Assembly (NCBI GenBank): GCA_031771865.1
Contig: JASISA010000010.1
Coordinates: 1,798,001-1,862,000 of the forward strand
Source of the DNA: Nothophaeocryptopus gaeumannii
Taxonomy: Eukaryota; Ascomycota; Dothideomycetes; Mycosphaerellales; Mycosphaerellaceae
Direction of reading: 5' to 3'
Length of the DNA: 64,000 nt
The translations under genes and the position numbers were made by a program. Below are positions 35,498 through 45,914 of the stretch, in pieces. Positions within the stretch are counted from its first letter, which is position 1, and each line of letters starts with the position of its first letter. A model generated the notes under the pieces. It made no database searches. It was not told where the DNA came from and saw only the letters and a list, made by a program, of their open reading frames with translations.

Positions 35498-36649
35498 AGT
35501 AGCAAGCAGATACGAAAGAAGGGGAGAGGAAGGTGCAACTCTGGAATGCCGTACTTGCAATTAAGAGATCTCGGTATTTGATGAAGTGACTACCGAGACG
35601 TAAGTTCTACTCACCAGGGTGTTCCTTCCCATTTGTACTTCCTCCATCACAGATCTATAGCGGCGCGGACGATAGCCACGCGACAGTGCAGGATGCAGGC
35701 TACAATGGTCGTCCGTTCCCGGCATTTGCAGACACCACAGTCTGGCGAAGTGATGAGGTAATGTGAGAAGTATCTTGGTGCCATGGGACAGCCCCAGTCC
35801 GATGCACTCCATTGTGGAGTTGCTTTGATCGCTGGGCGGGGAACTCTTCGGCCCGATTTGATCTTGGTGTATTGTCCCAGGCGGCCAGGAACAGGAACCT
35901 TATTAGCGTCACCTGGCTCTGGCCTGTGCAGGCAGTATGTGACAACGGAAATATTGGCTCGCTCGGCGTGCCAATGGATGAAGTTGTAGCGGCGGTGGCT
36001 CTTCGGTGGTTGGGTACTGAAGGTTGGGCTGCAAAGAGCCGCATTGAATACACATGGCATTGGCGTGGCGGGACGAACATGTGGAGGGCTTGGAGTCTGG
36101 AGAGCTGGAGAAACGATTATTGCCGCAAATCGCCTGCTGAATTCGGCCCTTTGCTGCATGATCGCGTCTGCGATCATGTCTCCATGAGTTCTGGATTCCT
36201 TCTCTGCGGGGTTCTAGTGGTCTTCTATGCACAAGAAGTCGAACAATACGAACTAGGAAGACGCTAGACCAGGGTTGACGCTCAAATCAATTCCGTCCGC
36301 CGAATGCCGCTATACAGATCGAGCTTATTTCGCCGACTGGCTTGACATTAGCACTGTCAGTAGCAATGAATGACTATCGCGTTCTTGCAAGACGCTTCGC
36401 CAAAGGACGCGACTCGAGACATATTGGCATGCTGCATTCAGGGTCGGATCGCATCTGCGCAGCTGTCGACTCGATGACAAGATGGCCCTAAACCGTGCCA
36501 TACCAAGCGAAAGGTCATATCCTCCTTGTGCGCCGTCCGACCGGGTGTTTCCGCCTTCCACCGCGGAACGACGCTGCCTGTGCGCTGAGTTCGACTTTGT
36601 ACTTTCGCGGCGAAGCTGACTTTCGCATTACGATGCTTTCGTCCGCACT
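35498..36649. other. intergenic between GH32 start and kinase stop
   Basis: About 1.15 kb. Overlapping frames on both strands (for example minus 35647-36177 and plus 35812-36267) lack any domain and cannot be told apart by coding quality. The left end should be the GH32 promoter. Confidence 0.4.
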
Positions 36650-37874
36650 CTACGCAGCTTGACCGTTGACTTTGCTCTGCCAGAGACCTGCTATTGTCTG
36701 CTGTGTCCTTCTCTGCTGTTCATCGATCTGCTCTTGCGTCTGACCTTTCGCGTTGCCTCTGGGATCAATAGAGACGGCTGGCACTGCTGAGGCATCCTGC
36801 ATATCAACATCCTCGTCTTTTGGCTTGACACGCTCCGGGTTCATGGCCAGAGCTCCATCCATCATGCCCATGCCACCAGCTCGGAGCTGATTGATCGCAC
36901 GAACAGTGTCAATGGCTTTGTGCAGTGTCCGCCGAGCGTTGAAGTTCTTCTTAACAGTCGGTAGCAGATCCTCTTCGCCGCGTCCGCTCTCTGGCCCTGC
37001 GATCCACTCATGCGCGAGAGCCTCGTGTGCGGTCATGCGCTTGGTCGGGTCGATTGTAAGACACCTCTTAATGAATTGCCGGGCAGTCAGGCTGACACCG
37101 CGCCAGTATTCGAGTGGCGTAAAGCTATAGTCCGCAACAAGAATGGCTTGCATCTCTTCCAGGTTGCTATCTCGGTCAAATGGCGTATATCCACAGAGCA
37201 AGAAGTACGTGATTACACCAATTGCCCATACATCAACCGGCTTGCCGTGTCCGCTCTTCTTGAAGATCTCGGGCGCCATATATCCAGGAGTGCCACATGT
37301 TGTCGTCAAGACATGGAACTGCTCTTCATCCATAATGCGAGAGAGACCAAAGTCGGCGATGAGTAGATCGGCGTTGTCTTCAGGCGTTCGGAAGAGGAGA
37401 TTCTCTGGCTTCAAATCGCGATGAACTATGCCATGATCGTGTAAATATGCGACTGCTGATAGTGTCGCTCGTATAAGGTCGGCGGCGTCAGATTCGTAGT
37501 ATGAGCCTTTGCGGCAGATGCGGTCGAAAAGTTCGCCTCCCAGAGCGAGATCAGTGACCAGGTAGACTGTCTCATGTCAGTGGACTATGCCCCTATAGCA
37601 TTGACTCTGCTCGCATACGGTTGTTCATAGTCTCAAAGTAGTCTACCAGAGTGAGGATGTTCTGATGCCCCATGGACACTCTTTTCAACACTGCGATCTC
37701 ATTCCTGACCATGTGCTCTCGCCCGGCCATGAGGCGCTTGTTAATAACCTTCGCGGCATAGTAGCGACCAGTGTCGATGTGCACACACTCCTTGACGACA
37801 CTATATGAGCCCGCGCCCAGAGTCTTGCCAGTCTTGTACCGGCAAGGCTGAACCTGAGCTTGCGGTTGAGCCAT
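36650..37874 (-). CDS. calcium/calmodulin-dependent protein kinase, CMK type
   Basis: Exons 37874-37619 and 37566-36650 on the minus strand, with a 52-nt GTATGC/ACAG intron, give 390 residues. The kinase core is complete: glycine loop LGAGSYSVV (20-27), Lys42 in YYAAKVI, HRDLKPEN, DFGLSR and GTPGYMAPE with the activation-loop Thr in TTTCGTPGY. HEALAHEWIAG ends the core. The sequence after it (FNARRTLHKAIDTVRAINQL) is a basic amphipathic helix of the kind that forms the autoinhibitory and calmodulin-binding segment of CaMKI/Cmk proteins. The acidic Gln-rich tail lacks known domains. It should act in the cytosol in calcium signalling. The start chosen omits 23 upstream codons of leader-like sequence. 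Confidence 0.92.
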
Positions 37875-38938
37875 CCTGGAAGCTGGGAGCGCGGAGGGGC
37901 AGAGTTTGGCAATGAGCGGTACGCGGTCCTGGATCGAGCGCAAGCAGTGCGGCAGAGCGACTGACTATTCTTTCTGTAGATCAAATATCGATGTGTGTTT
38001 GTCTTTCTCGGGTTGTGTTGTTGTAAAACAAGGGTCGAGATGACCTCGCAAGCGCCCACGTCGCATGTCAGCCGCGAAGTGGGGAAGGTGCTGCTGAACG
38101 ATCCCCAATCAGCAACAGTTCGTATCTAGACCCGACCACAAAGCAACGTTTGCAATTTGGACTACACTGATGCATTGATATAACTTTCCCATCGCATTAT
38201 TGTGTAAACTGGATCAATACTTTAAAGGAAGGAGATATCGGTGCATGCTCACCAACATGCCAGCCAAGCCGACCCCTGATCAACAATACTCTCATTAGAT
38301 CGATCACTATTCCACAACCACACATCGTACGAAGCTTCCATGGGGCTCAAATGAAAGCCAGAATGGAGCTCTATAAGATCACGTGTTACATGAAGTGCAA
38401 AAACAACAGAATCGATATGTCTTGGCGTGTGGTAGATGAATGCCTAACGGCTTCGCAGCTTCAAATCGATACATCTCGACCAATACTCGACCAAATCGAA
38501 CCAAAAGAAACCGCGAAAGAAGCGAGCTCCCCACCTGGTTCGATCAAGGTCATCCGAAAACCCTGCGACTCGCGACCTTCGAACCGGCCATGGCTCGACG
38601 CACGGATTCAAGACACAACATAAGACCCCATGGTCGAGCATTGGCTCATCATCTTCGATCAAGAAACGCAATAACTATGCCACAAGTTCAAGTTCAGTTA
38701 TGCCGAAACTTAGGCCCTGCGAAGTATCTAAACATCCCATTTGGTGCAGAAATCGTGTATGAATGACCTCCATTCGCTTCTATCGAATTAGATAAGCGAT
38801 AATGAACCTCTACAAGACTTGGGGTTGCGCAACTCCGAAAAGAAAAAATTCGAAAATCCTCATATCTCACCCGACGCCTCCACGTCTCTTAACAAAAACG
38901 TTGTTCACAATAGCACAATCTCGAGGAAGCAAAAAGAG
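37875..38938. other. intergenic, kinase to tRNA gene
   Basis: About 1.06 kb of A/T-richer sequence, without a gene I can support. The left end is the kinase promoter. Confidence 0.4.
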
Positions 38939-39072
38939 AGTTCCGAACGCGGGTCGAACGCGTGACCTTAGGATAATTGCACACTGCAATCCCACGCTCT
39001 ACCTGAAGCATTCATCAGAATTGAGTGTCGAGCTGAAATGACTGGAGAAACCCACCACTGAGCTACCGAAAC
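38939..39072 (-). tRNA. tRNA-Cys(GCA) gene with two insertions
   Basis: Read on the minus strand from 39072 to 38939 (134 nt). The 5' acceptor GTTTCGG pairs with TCGGAAC (38946-38940), with two G-U pairs. TA and D-stem GCTC follow. The D-loop begins AGTG and is interrupted at 39055-39003, then resumes GTA with D-stem GAGC. The anticodon stem TGGGA/TCCTA encloses loop TTGCAG...A with anticodon GCA (38987-38985). A 9-nt intron (38983-38975) sits after position 37, the canonical eukaryotic site, and can pair with the anticodon (TTGCA with TGCAA). The variable loop is AGGTC, the T-arm ACGCG-TTCGACC-CGCGT is perfect, and the discriminator is T. A TTTTT Pol III terminator follows at 38936-38931. 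Removing both inserts leaves exactly 72 nt with the D-arm GCTCAGTGGTAGAGC usual for tRNA-Cys. The A box (TAGCTCAGTGG) stays intact across the insertion point. Confidence 0.85.
39003..39055 (-). other. 53-nt intron-like insertion in the tRNA D-loop
   Basis: The insert interrupts the D-loop after AGTG. On the minus strand it starts GTGGGT and ends GCTTCAG, with TTCTGATG about 15 nt before the end, so it looks like a small GT-AG spliceosomal intron of the length seen in neighbouring genes. Its ends are ambiguous by one G. An internal CATTTCA/TGATGAATG hairpin can form. It could equally be a tRNA-endonuclease-processed ectopic intron or a damaging insertion. Which one it is cannot be told from DNA. 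Confidence 0.7.
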
Positions 39073-39692
39073 TGGCGTTGATTGGATGGGGAACGTGATG
39101 AGCTAACTCAAATATATAACCTTTTTCTGTCAATGTTGGAATTCACAAGCCCCCCTCGGCGAGATCCATGTGCTTCTTGCTGTTATGATGTAGATGATCA
39201 TGCCATGGTTCCTGTCCTCCGGGCCTTTTTCTCTCTACTTCAAAAGATTCCAAGAAGCCCCGTCGATTATTGTACGAAAGACGCAAAAGCTCTGGGAACC
39301 AATGTGGAATCATCTACCCTGACTCGATCGACCGAATTCGTATCGATGCTTGGACGTCCGTGCTTTGGCTCATGCAAGGGATCGCAGACACCACAAATGA
39401 CTCAGGCAGACATACAGTACTACACACCGCAACCAACTCAAACGACGTGATATGGTCTTGTTGAACATCTGAAAGCTCCAAGGGCAAAGATCGATTCATT
39501 CTAGCAGACAGACAGATCGTGCAGTCTTGAACCGCTGAACGGACAATGAACGAAAGGTGAGAAGAGATACAGTGGTTTGCTATTGTAGGAAGAGCTTGAA
39601 AGACATGATGATGCATCGATCATCCAACCATTGTCGTGGTCAGAGTCGCTTTAGATATTGACGAAGTGATGTCAAAATCTTTAGTGTGAAAG

Positions 39693-39998
39693 CTAAGGCC
39701 AAAGTGAGGATTCTTGGCGTTCTGCCAGCTTGCGCAATGCAATAGTTTCATTGACAACGTCAACGCCCTCTTCCTTGGGCACAACAAAAAGAGAACTCGC
39801 AGAGGCTTTATCCGGACAGAGGTCAAATTGTCGCGGCAATTGCGACTGAACCGCGATCATCCAGCATGGATAGCCATCCAACTTGAGCTGCATGGGACAT
39901 ACCCAGAGTGGATCAGGGCAATACATACAATTGCTCTTTGTGTCACATTTAACAATCCCGTGCAGTATGGCTGGGAGCGATTCCGACTCCCCTGATGT
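39693..39998 (-). CDS. possible gene fragment, unknown
   Basis: A minus-strand frame of about 100 codons reads CDTKSNCMYCPDPLWVCPMQ and later LCPDKASASSLFVVPKEEGV, ending TAG at 39693. The composition is coding-like (Cys- and Pro-containing, balanced charges) and the opposite strand is worse. There is no clear start, because the frame opens after a TAA near 39999, and no family is recognised. It could be the last exon of a lost gene or chance. Confidence 0.3.
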   Translation of the reverse strand, partial: TSGESESLPAILHGIVKCDTKSNCMYCPDPLWVCPMQLKLDGYPCWMIAVQSQLPRQFDLCPDKASASSLFVVPKEEGVDVVNETIALRKLAERQESSLWP

Positions 39999-40007
39999 TT
40001 ATAAGAG

Positions 40008-40745
40008 TTATTCCTTCCTCAGAAGTCTCCGCGCAACTTCAATATCACTCCCCATCTCCCTCAATGCCCCAACCAATTCCCTCTCCGCGCTCTCCAACAC
40101 CTCATCCGAACACGGCTCCAGAGCATCCAAAACAAACAACACCCTCGTCGTCTTCTCATCCAACGCCGTCCGAGGTCCTTGCCTCCAATTCCATCTCCGA
40201 CAAGTAACACCCTCATCATCACACCACACAACTTCTCCCTTCTCCGGATTCTCTGTTACGACCTCCCCATTGGCGGTCGTCTCGAATTTCTCAGTCCCAT
40301 CGGAGACCTAGAGGAAAGGAGCGCCGGCGTATTTATCCAGATCTTCTCCTCCAAGCGGAATCTGATACTTGACACAAATCGCATTGTAGATATCCGTAAG
40401 TCGATTGATCCTCGGTAGACCAGTAGCAGGTTCCTTTCCAGGCGGACTGATCCTTCTCGTCAAGGCTTCCAGGCTATTCCGAAATTTGTTTGGTTTGGAT
40501 CCAAAGGCTTTGTATGCTTCTCTCCATGCCGCCACATGTGGGATATCGGTGACGGGTTGGGTGGCCATTGCATTTCGGGCGGAGGACTCAGCTTCTTGGA
40601 GGAGGGCTTCGCTGGCAGAATTTGAAGGCCCGCCGGGTGGGAGGCCGGAGACCGCGATGAGGAGGGCGCGGTAGTCTGGCTGGAGAGTGAAGACTTCTGG
40701 GGCGACGTGGGCCTTGGAGAGGTAAATTTCGAGATCTGAAGTCAT
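40008..40745 (-). pseudogene. B3/4-domain (tRNA-synthetase-like) protein with in-frame TAG
   Basis: Minus strand. From 40745 the frame reads MTSDLEIYLSKAHVAPEVF, LQPDYRALLIAVSGLPPGGP, HVAAWREAYKAFGSKPNKFR and LEALTRRISPPGKEPATGLP, then LTDIYNAICVKYQIPLGGED. These are hallmarks of stand-alone B3/4-domain proteins, related to the editing domain of phenylalanyl-tRNA synthetase beta. At 40310-40308 a TAG interrupts, and the same frame runs on as VSDGTEKFETTANGEVVTEN, GEVVWCDDEGVTCRRWNWRQ and a C-terminal helix to 40008. This matches the rest of the family, so the TAG is a true break and not the natural end. A splice avoiding it would lose the frame. The family is thought to act in amino-acid or tRNA quality control; this is weakly established. 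A 145-residue truncated product is possible. Confidence 0.75.
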
Positions 40746-41396
40746 GTTTCTGATGCGACTGGGTCTGCTCGGGATCTTTGCCGTACTCGTGGTAGCAGAT
40801 GAAGAGAGCGTCGTAGTGAGAGAATTGACGACGAGATCATGTGAAGTAAAAGTGTATTCTTACATGAAAGGCCTTTCAAATGATCCCTCGACAGTGTAAA
40901 AAGAAACGCAGTGGATACTCACTTAGCGGAGGCAACCACGCCCTACGATGTCAAACGGGCTGAAGAACCGGTATTGACTTTGTTCGGGCGTCCTCTCGGA
41001 AGGGTCTTTCGTTGTGGCGTTTTTCTGCCTCTAAGTATTGCATACGGACGAGCAGCAGGGGGTGACGAGGCTGCGGAATGAGAGAGTTGATGGAGTGTAG
41101 AGAGGCAGAAGAGAAGAAAGGAGAAAGCTCCTCTCCTCACCTGGTTCCAACAAGATCTGAGCTCTCATAGTCATACAAATTTGATTCAAATTTATTCAAT
41201 ATTTGAGCAACCTTATTGGACCGCAATCTTAGCTCAGCTAGCCAAAGTCAAATTCAACGCGAGACCCAACTCCTTCCTGTGCACAAGTTCGAGGTGTTTC
41301 ATTACATTCTTAGCCGCATGTGGGTATCTTAACATAGTCTCATCACAATTACGCTGCATCTCCTCGTTCTCTACGTCACTTCGAACTCTTGCAAGT
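40746..41396. other. intergenic region
   Basis: About 0.65 kb holding the presumed promoter of the B3/4 gene and the 3' end of the minus-strand gene to the right. Nothing else is recognised. Confidence 0.4.
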
Positions 41397-43481
41397 TCAG
41401 GCTGCCGGCGTGGCCATCCTCACTCCCTGCGGACCAAGACGCCTGTCCAACTCCGCCTCCAAGTGCTTCCTATCGGCCGTCTTCTCCTGGAGCCTCTCCA
41501 GCGCAGCATGTTCCTCTTTACCGGCCGCAACCCATGCGTCAACTTGGTCCAAGTCCGCCTTCGAAGGTAGTGCAGTGGTAGAGCGAGGCTTGCTCAGAAC
41601 TCGCGCCTGAAGACGCTCTCTTTCGGAGACCAGGACCCGGCACTGCTCTGACATCTCATACTCTGCCCGCATTGCCTGGTTGTAATTGGCCATGAGCACA
41701 AGATCGGCTGGTGAGAGGCTGCTTGGGCTGAGGACTGGGGATGGAGGTGTGCTCTCGCTGCTCTCTGGCGGGGTCTCTGGAATGCCGTACGACACAAGGT
41801 TGTTGAACCGGCTTCGGTCAGGCGTACCAGTAACATGCGAGGTCTCGCGACGCTGAGGCTGCTGGCCGCTTCGTTTTACATTCGACATCGATCCGGTGCT
41901 GACTCTCGATCGATCTGATGTCTTTCTGTTGCTGGACGGTCTCGCTGTTGGGCGTGCCTGCCGATTGCTAGGCCCAGCGGAGACCGGTCTCGCTTCGTCC
42001 CATCGGTCCATAGCAGCAGGCCCGTATCGACTGTCTTGAATAGACATCTGGCTGCTCATCTGCTCAGGTAGCTCTGCAAGTCGCTCGTCCTGCAAGATCT
42101 GACTCGCAAGATGAATGTCCGCCGGATCGGTCACGAAAATCCAATTCTTCGGAGGTGCGTTCTTAGCCACTTGCTCCTCAACAGCACGCCTGAGCACCTT
42201 TGCGACAATTCCTGGCTTGTTGCGAGTCAGCATAGCGAGTGGTAGGGTGGCCTCGAGCAGTGGCGTAGACCAATCTCGTGGGTCGTCGAAGGGAACATCC
42301 TTTTCCGAACCGCTGGTGCCTCTCGGCCTGATGTCCCTCGGCACAACACTGTTTATTCGACAGCTCCAGATGCCCTCGATCTCAGCCACCAGAGCGTCTC
42401 GTCTTTGTTTGAGGATCGGTGTCTTGAGCTTTTCATATCTGGTGGCAGCACTTCGTATCCTCGGCTCTCCTTTGGTCCTCTTTGGTGTGCGATCCTCGGC
42501 GTCGGGAGACCGACGCTTCGTGGCACCAGTAGGACTGACTATGGCGTTGTGAGAACCTCCCATTTCGGTGTCGCTCTGGTGGTCTTCGTCCGAGCTGATC
42601 TCTATTGTTTCCGGTCCTGGAGCTGGTGATGGAGCTCGCTCGCGAGATCGCAGGTGCGGTGATCTCATATAGGCTTCTTCCTGGTCCTCTCTGGGCGTCT
42701 CGTAATAGTCCTGGTCGTCGAGGTCCCGTTGCTCAGCAATCTTGTCTGCTTGCTTCTGGAATATCGAAGTGAGCTGCGATGCTGGTGTGTCCGCAAATTC
42801 CAGGTTGGTGCCGAGGAGATTCTGTATTTCTTGTTTCACCAGAGTTGCACCATGGTCCGTTTCCTCACGCATGACTTCGTCTTCCTCTGGCACAAACATT
42901 GGGCTGTCCCTGACATGCAATGAGGGATATCTCGGCACAGGCTGGACATTGCTTGGACCGGCAGTGCCAGCAGTGTCTGCCCTTGAGCTGTCACTGAAAG
43001 GCATTGTGCCCTCTGAGCGATTCGCGGGGACAGCAGAGTCAGGCCCGACCATGTCTGCAGTTGGAGCTCTATGCGTACGGCTTAGCGAGCCTTCGACTAT
43101 CTCTCCCTCCTCACTGCCATCGCGCCCAAAGGTCGAGGACGTGTTGGCTTGAGAGGTGTGAACCTGGCCTGCGCCTGTACAAGATGGCATGGCAGGCATG
43201 GTCGGAGGTGTATATCGCGGCGGACTACCTTGACTGAACAGATCCGCGAATCGATTATCATCATTATAGTTCATATCATTATCATAGTTGTCGCCATCGT
43301 CGACAGCATCCTCAGCAGTGGCGATATTGCCATTGACTGGCGGTATCGGCGCAGTCTGCCGGTCCCAGGACTGACGCCGCTTAGGTGCAATAATGCGTTT
43401 CTTGCTTCGGTGCCCGAACGGTGCGAAAACATTACTCGTTCTATGTCTGTCATATTGATTGGCCTGTGATACACCGGGCAT
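41397..43481 (-). CDS. long, largely disordered protein of unknown function
   Basis: Single exon of 694 residues. Most of it is Ser/Pro/Arg/Asp-rich and predicted disordered. A basic N-terminal patch (HRSKKRIIAPKRR) could be a nuclear signal. A more ordered middle section (about residues 350-490) reads LKQRRDALVAEIEGIWSCRI, LPLAMLTRNKPGIVAKVLRR and PPKNWIFVTDPADIHLASQI. The C-terminus holds a coiled coil (NYNQAMRAEYEMSEQCRVLV and GKEEHAALERLQEKTADRKH). The pattern suggests a chromatin- or nuclear-associated protein, but I recognise no family. The frame is uninterrupted for 2.1 kb, which itself argues for coding. Upstream of the start lies an A/T-rich tract at 43502-43530 and a TTTATATA box near 43690. 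Confidence 0.75.
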   Translation of the reverse strand: MPGVSQANQYDRHRTSNVFAPFGHRSKKRIIAPKRRQSWDRQTAPIPPVNGNIATAEDAVDDGDNYDNDMNYNDDNRFADLFSQGSPPRYTPPTMPAMPSCTGAGQVHTSQANTSSTFGRDGSEEGEIVEGSLSRTHRAPTADMVGPDSAVPANRSEGTMPFSDSSRADTAGTAGPSNVQPVPRYPSLHVRDSPMFVPEEDEVMREETDHGATLVKQEIQNLLGTNLEFADTPASQLTSIFQKQADKIAEQRDLDDQDYYETPREDQEEAYMRSPHLRSRERAPSPAPGPETIEISSDEDHQSDTEMGGSHNAIVSPTGATKRRSPDAEDRTPKRTKGEPRIRSAATRYEKLKTPILKQRRDALVAEIEGIWSCRINSVVPRDIRPRGTSGSEKDVPFDDPRDWSTPLLEATLPLAMLTRNKPGIVAKVLRRAVEEQVAKNAPPKNWIFVTDPADIHLASQILQDERLAELPEQMSSQMSIQDSRYGPAAMDRWDEARPVSAGPSNRQARPTARPSSNRKTSDRSRVSTGSMSNVKRSGQQPQRRETSHVTGTPDRSRFNNLVSYGIPETPPESSESTPPSPVLSPSSLSPADLVLMANYNQAMRAEYEMSEQCRVLVSERERLQARVLSKPRSTTALPSKADLDQVDAWVAAGKEEHAALERLQEKTADRKHLEAELDRRLGPQGVRMATPAA

Positions 43482-45004
43482 GGTGTCCAGAACAAGGCTG
43501 ACTATAGTTTATATTTATTATATAGATTTAATGTCGTTTGATTCGGTGGGGGACCTTGCTTTGAGCAAGAGAGGAACAAGTTGTCGTACTGCAAAAGAGG
43601 TTTGAAGTTGTTTCTCGCAAAAGAAGTGCGAGCAAGGGTAGAGAGTAAGTGTCAACCGACGACCGAACAGAACAGAGGAAATCGACGCTCTTTATATACG
43701 CGCTGAAAACGCACGGACGTATAGTGTCGCCAGGAGAGGCCCAGTAGAAATATGCAGCAACCCCTCAATCCAACCCAAGACAGTCTAGACAAAGATATCT
43801 GCGGTCGAGAGTGACCACTTGGAATGCGAGTCGCCTAAAGCAGCATCTATCAATGTACATATCGTACGATGCGGCGTGTGAGTCATTGCTAATAGAGGGT
43901 GGCATCAGCTGCTCATTGGCGAGGTATAAGGCCATAACGAGGACAGAGTTCCTATCTGCAGAGACATTCGCTGTTGATGCCTCAACACACAGGGTTTAGA
44001 CGGCACGATATCCGTCTTGGGGAAAGCGTTGACCTTCGCTTGGCCGCTCACTCACTCACAACTCACGCTGGCAAACTCTGTTTTGGAAACACAGCTTTTC
44101 GATGCCATCAGCATTCACGCTTCCTGGATTGCCAACACGTTTGTCTACAACTGCAGCTACCAAGGCAAGATATGAGGGGCTACCCATGCAAGCGTCCTTC
44201 GACTGGTGGTACAGAAAGCGTGCAGATGATTGGACTTGCGTCACGACTGGTGGACCGGCAAGGTACATGTATCCACTGTGCCGCGCGCGAATGCACTTTC
44301 TCCCGAGGTCGGCCATGGAAAACATCGATTCTTCGTGATTCTGAATGAAACATCAGACCCGCGAATAAAGGCTGAGAGGCCACTTTAGCTTCCAGGCTGG
44401 CAAGGCACATCATGAGGAACGAAGAGCCTATAAAACCACCGGAGAGCGCAGGATGAGGGCGCTTGTTGTAGATCAAATGCTTGTCCTTTGTAAAGGTTCT
44501 CCAGACCAAGCAGTACCAAACGGCCTTCTTTGTGGTGTCTCATGGCTACGCTTGGAATGGCGGCCTTCGTCAGTCCTGGCTGTGCTCAGCACTGGCGATG
44601 TCCTCGTGACACCGCCCAGCAACAGGCAACTATTCCAGAGGCCGGAAGATCCTATCGGCACGACTGATAACAGGTCACTTGCCCCAAGTTTTCTGTGTAA
44701 CAGCCAATCGCTTCTTTGACGCAGGTTACGATATGAAAGGTTGATTCGCGGGAAATGGGGAGGATCGAGAGGCCGCCAAAAGGACGGAGAGCCTATACGC
44801 CCCGTGGAGATCTATACATCTACAACTCTGCTACCAAGCCGCAGACAAAAAGTATTAAGGGCCCTGCACTCGTCTGTGGTGATATTTGTTTATTTACTGT
44901 CTTCAAGTCACATACGAATTACAGAGTCCACGCAGCCCGACCTCGACCTGTGAAAACTTATTGTATCCACTAACAACATCAAACAAGATCATACTGCATT
45001 CGCG
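43482..45004. other. 1.5-kb intergenic region
   Basis: Between two divergent genes. It holds A/T-rich promoter-like tracts at its left end (43500-43530, 43690). Small frames at 43974-44348 and 44102-44338 overlap each other on different frames and have no coding support. No RNA gene recognised. Confidence 0.4.
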
Positions 45005-45388
45005 ATGGGAAAAGCGATGCTTAACGCCAAATCGTAAGTGATGTGTTTTTAGATCTTCGATCCACCCAGCATGCCAGATTGACTAACATATGTTCTCTTT
45101 CTTTCCAGGATCGACGAAGGTCCAAATCATTTGAACTCATCCGGGCTCCAACTGAGACTTTCTGAGCAAGATCGAAGAGGACCACCGCCACAGAGATGCG
45201 GCCGTTGCGGAGGCGCAGGATCTACCCCTGTGATACGCACAGAGCAATGCTCACACTGTCTGGGGAATGGCTATAGAAGCAGTGGACGACGGAGAATTGC
45301 ATGTGAATACTGCAGTGGCAGGGGACAGATGACTGTCAATCATGGTAGCATTCCGTGTGGACCTTGCCAGGGGACTGGGTATTTGTAG
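45005..45388 (+). CDS. stand-alone DnaJ-type zinc-finger (cysteine-rich) protein
   Basis: Exons 45005-45033 and 45109-45388, with a 75-nt intron (GTAAGT, GACTAACA branch, TTCCAG), give 102 residues. It contains exactly four C-x-x-C-x-G-x-G motifs: CGRCGGAG, CSHCLGNG, CEYCSGRG and CGPCQGTG. This is the complete two-zinc cysteine-rich domain of type I DnaJ/Hsp40. No J domain (HPD) and no substrate-binding C-terminal domains are present, and neither appears nearby. Free-standing DnaJ zinc domains are known mainly from plant plastids (BSD2-type), where they act as chaperones or thiol oxidoreductases. In fungi such a short protein is unusual. The N-terminus (MGKAMLNAKSIDEG) shows no targeting signal. 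Confidence 0.85.
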
Positions 45389-45914
45389 GTCTTGAGGGGG
45401 ACTATGAGGATGGATTTGGAGGGCTTGGATTAGTTCAAGGTTTATGCCTGTCCTCTCAAAATCTCGATTTCAAGTTGTCGTGTAGAGCATAGCATGTCAA
45501 CGAAGAGTGAAACCGACGACCTACGATGGCAGACTTGGGAAAGCACAGTTGGCAGGATGCAGATGCCGTACATCAAGAGAAGACCACCCTGTGCGGGTTT
45601 CAATTGTAGGAATCTGTCATTTCCACCAGCAATCTATGCGCCATGCTCGTCCATCCATCACAAGCCATCAGCCAAAGAAGGGTAAAACACGATCCACTAC
45701 CGTCGCAACCAGTTTGCAAACGGTCGTTGCTACCAGGACCAAGTCTTCATAACATTCAGCTCCGGGCCATCGTAGACGCTGCGTTGGTTCGCATTAGCAT
45801 TCAGTGGCACAAGTAATTGCAAACAGCAAAACAACAGAGTATCGCGTAACAGAAAGCACAACTCGTTGAACGCAGCAAAAGCTGAACGACAAGCGGCCAC
45901 CATATGCAGAGTAC
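45389..45914. other. intergenic, 3' of DnaJ-finger and App1 genes
   Basis: About 0.5 kb between convergent genes. A GTGAGT donor overlaps the App1 stop, and an ACGCAG acceptor lies near 45783, so an alternative last App1 exon (ending MKTWSW near 45730) is possible. Confidence 0.35.

Noticed and set aside
35647..36267. Overlapping long frames on both strands between GH32 and the kinase
   Set aside because: Neither strand shows a recognisable motif and they exclude each other.
38521..38610. GGTTCGATC and a reverse B-box-like sequence suggesting another tRNA
   Set aside because: No acceptor, D or anticodon stems can be paired around it.
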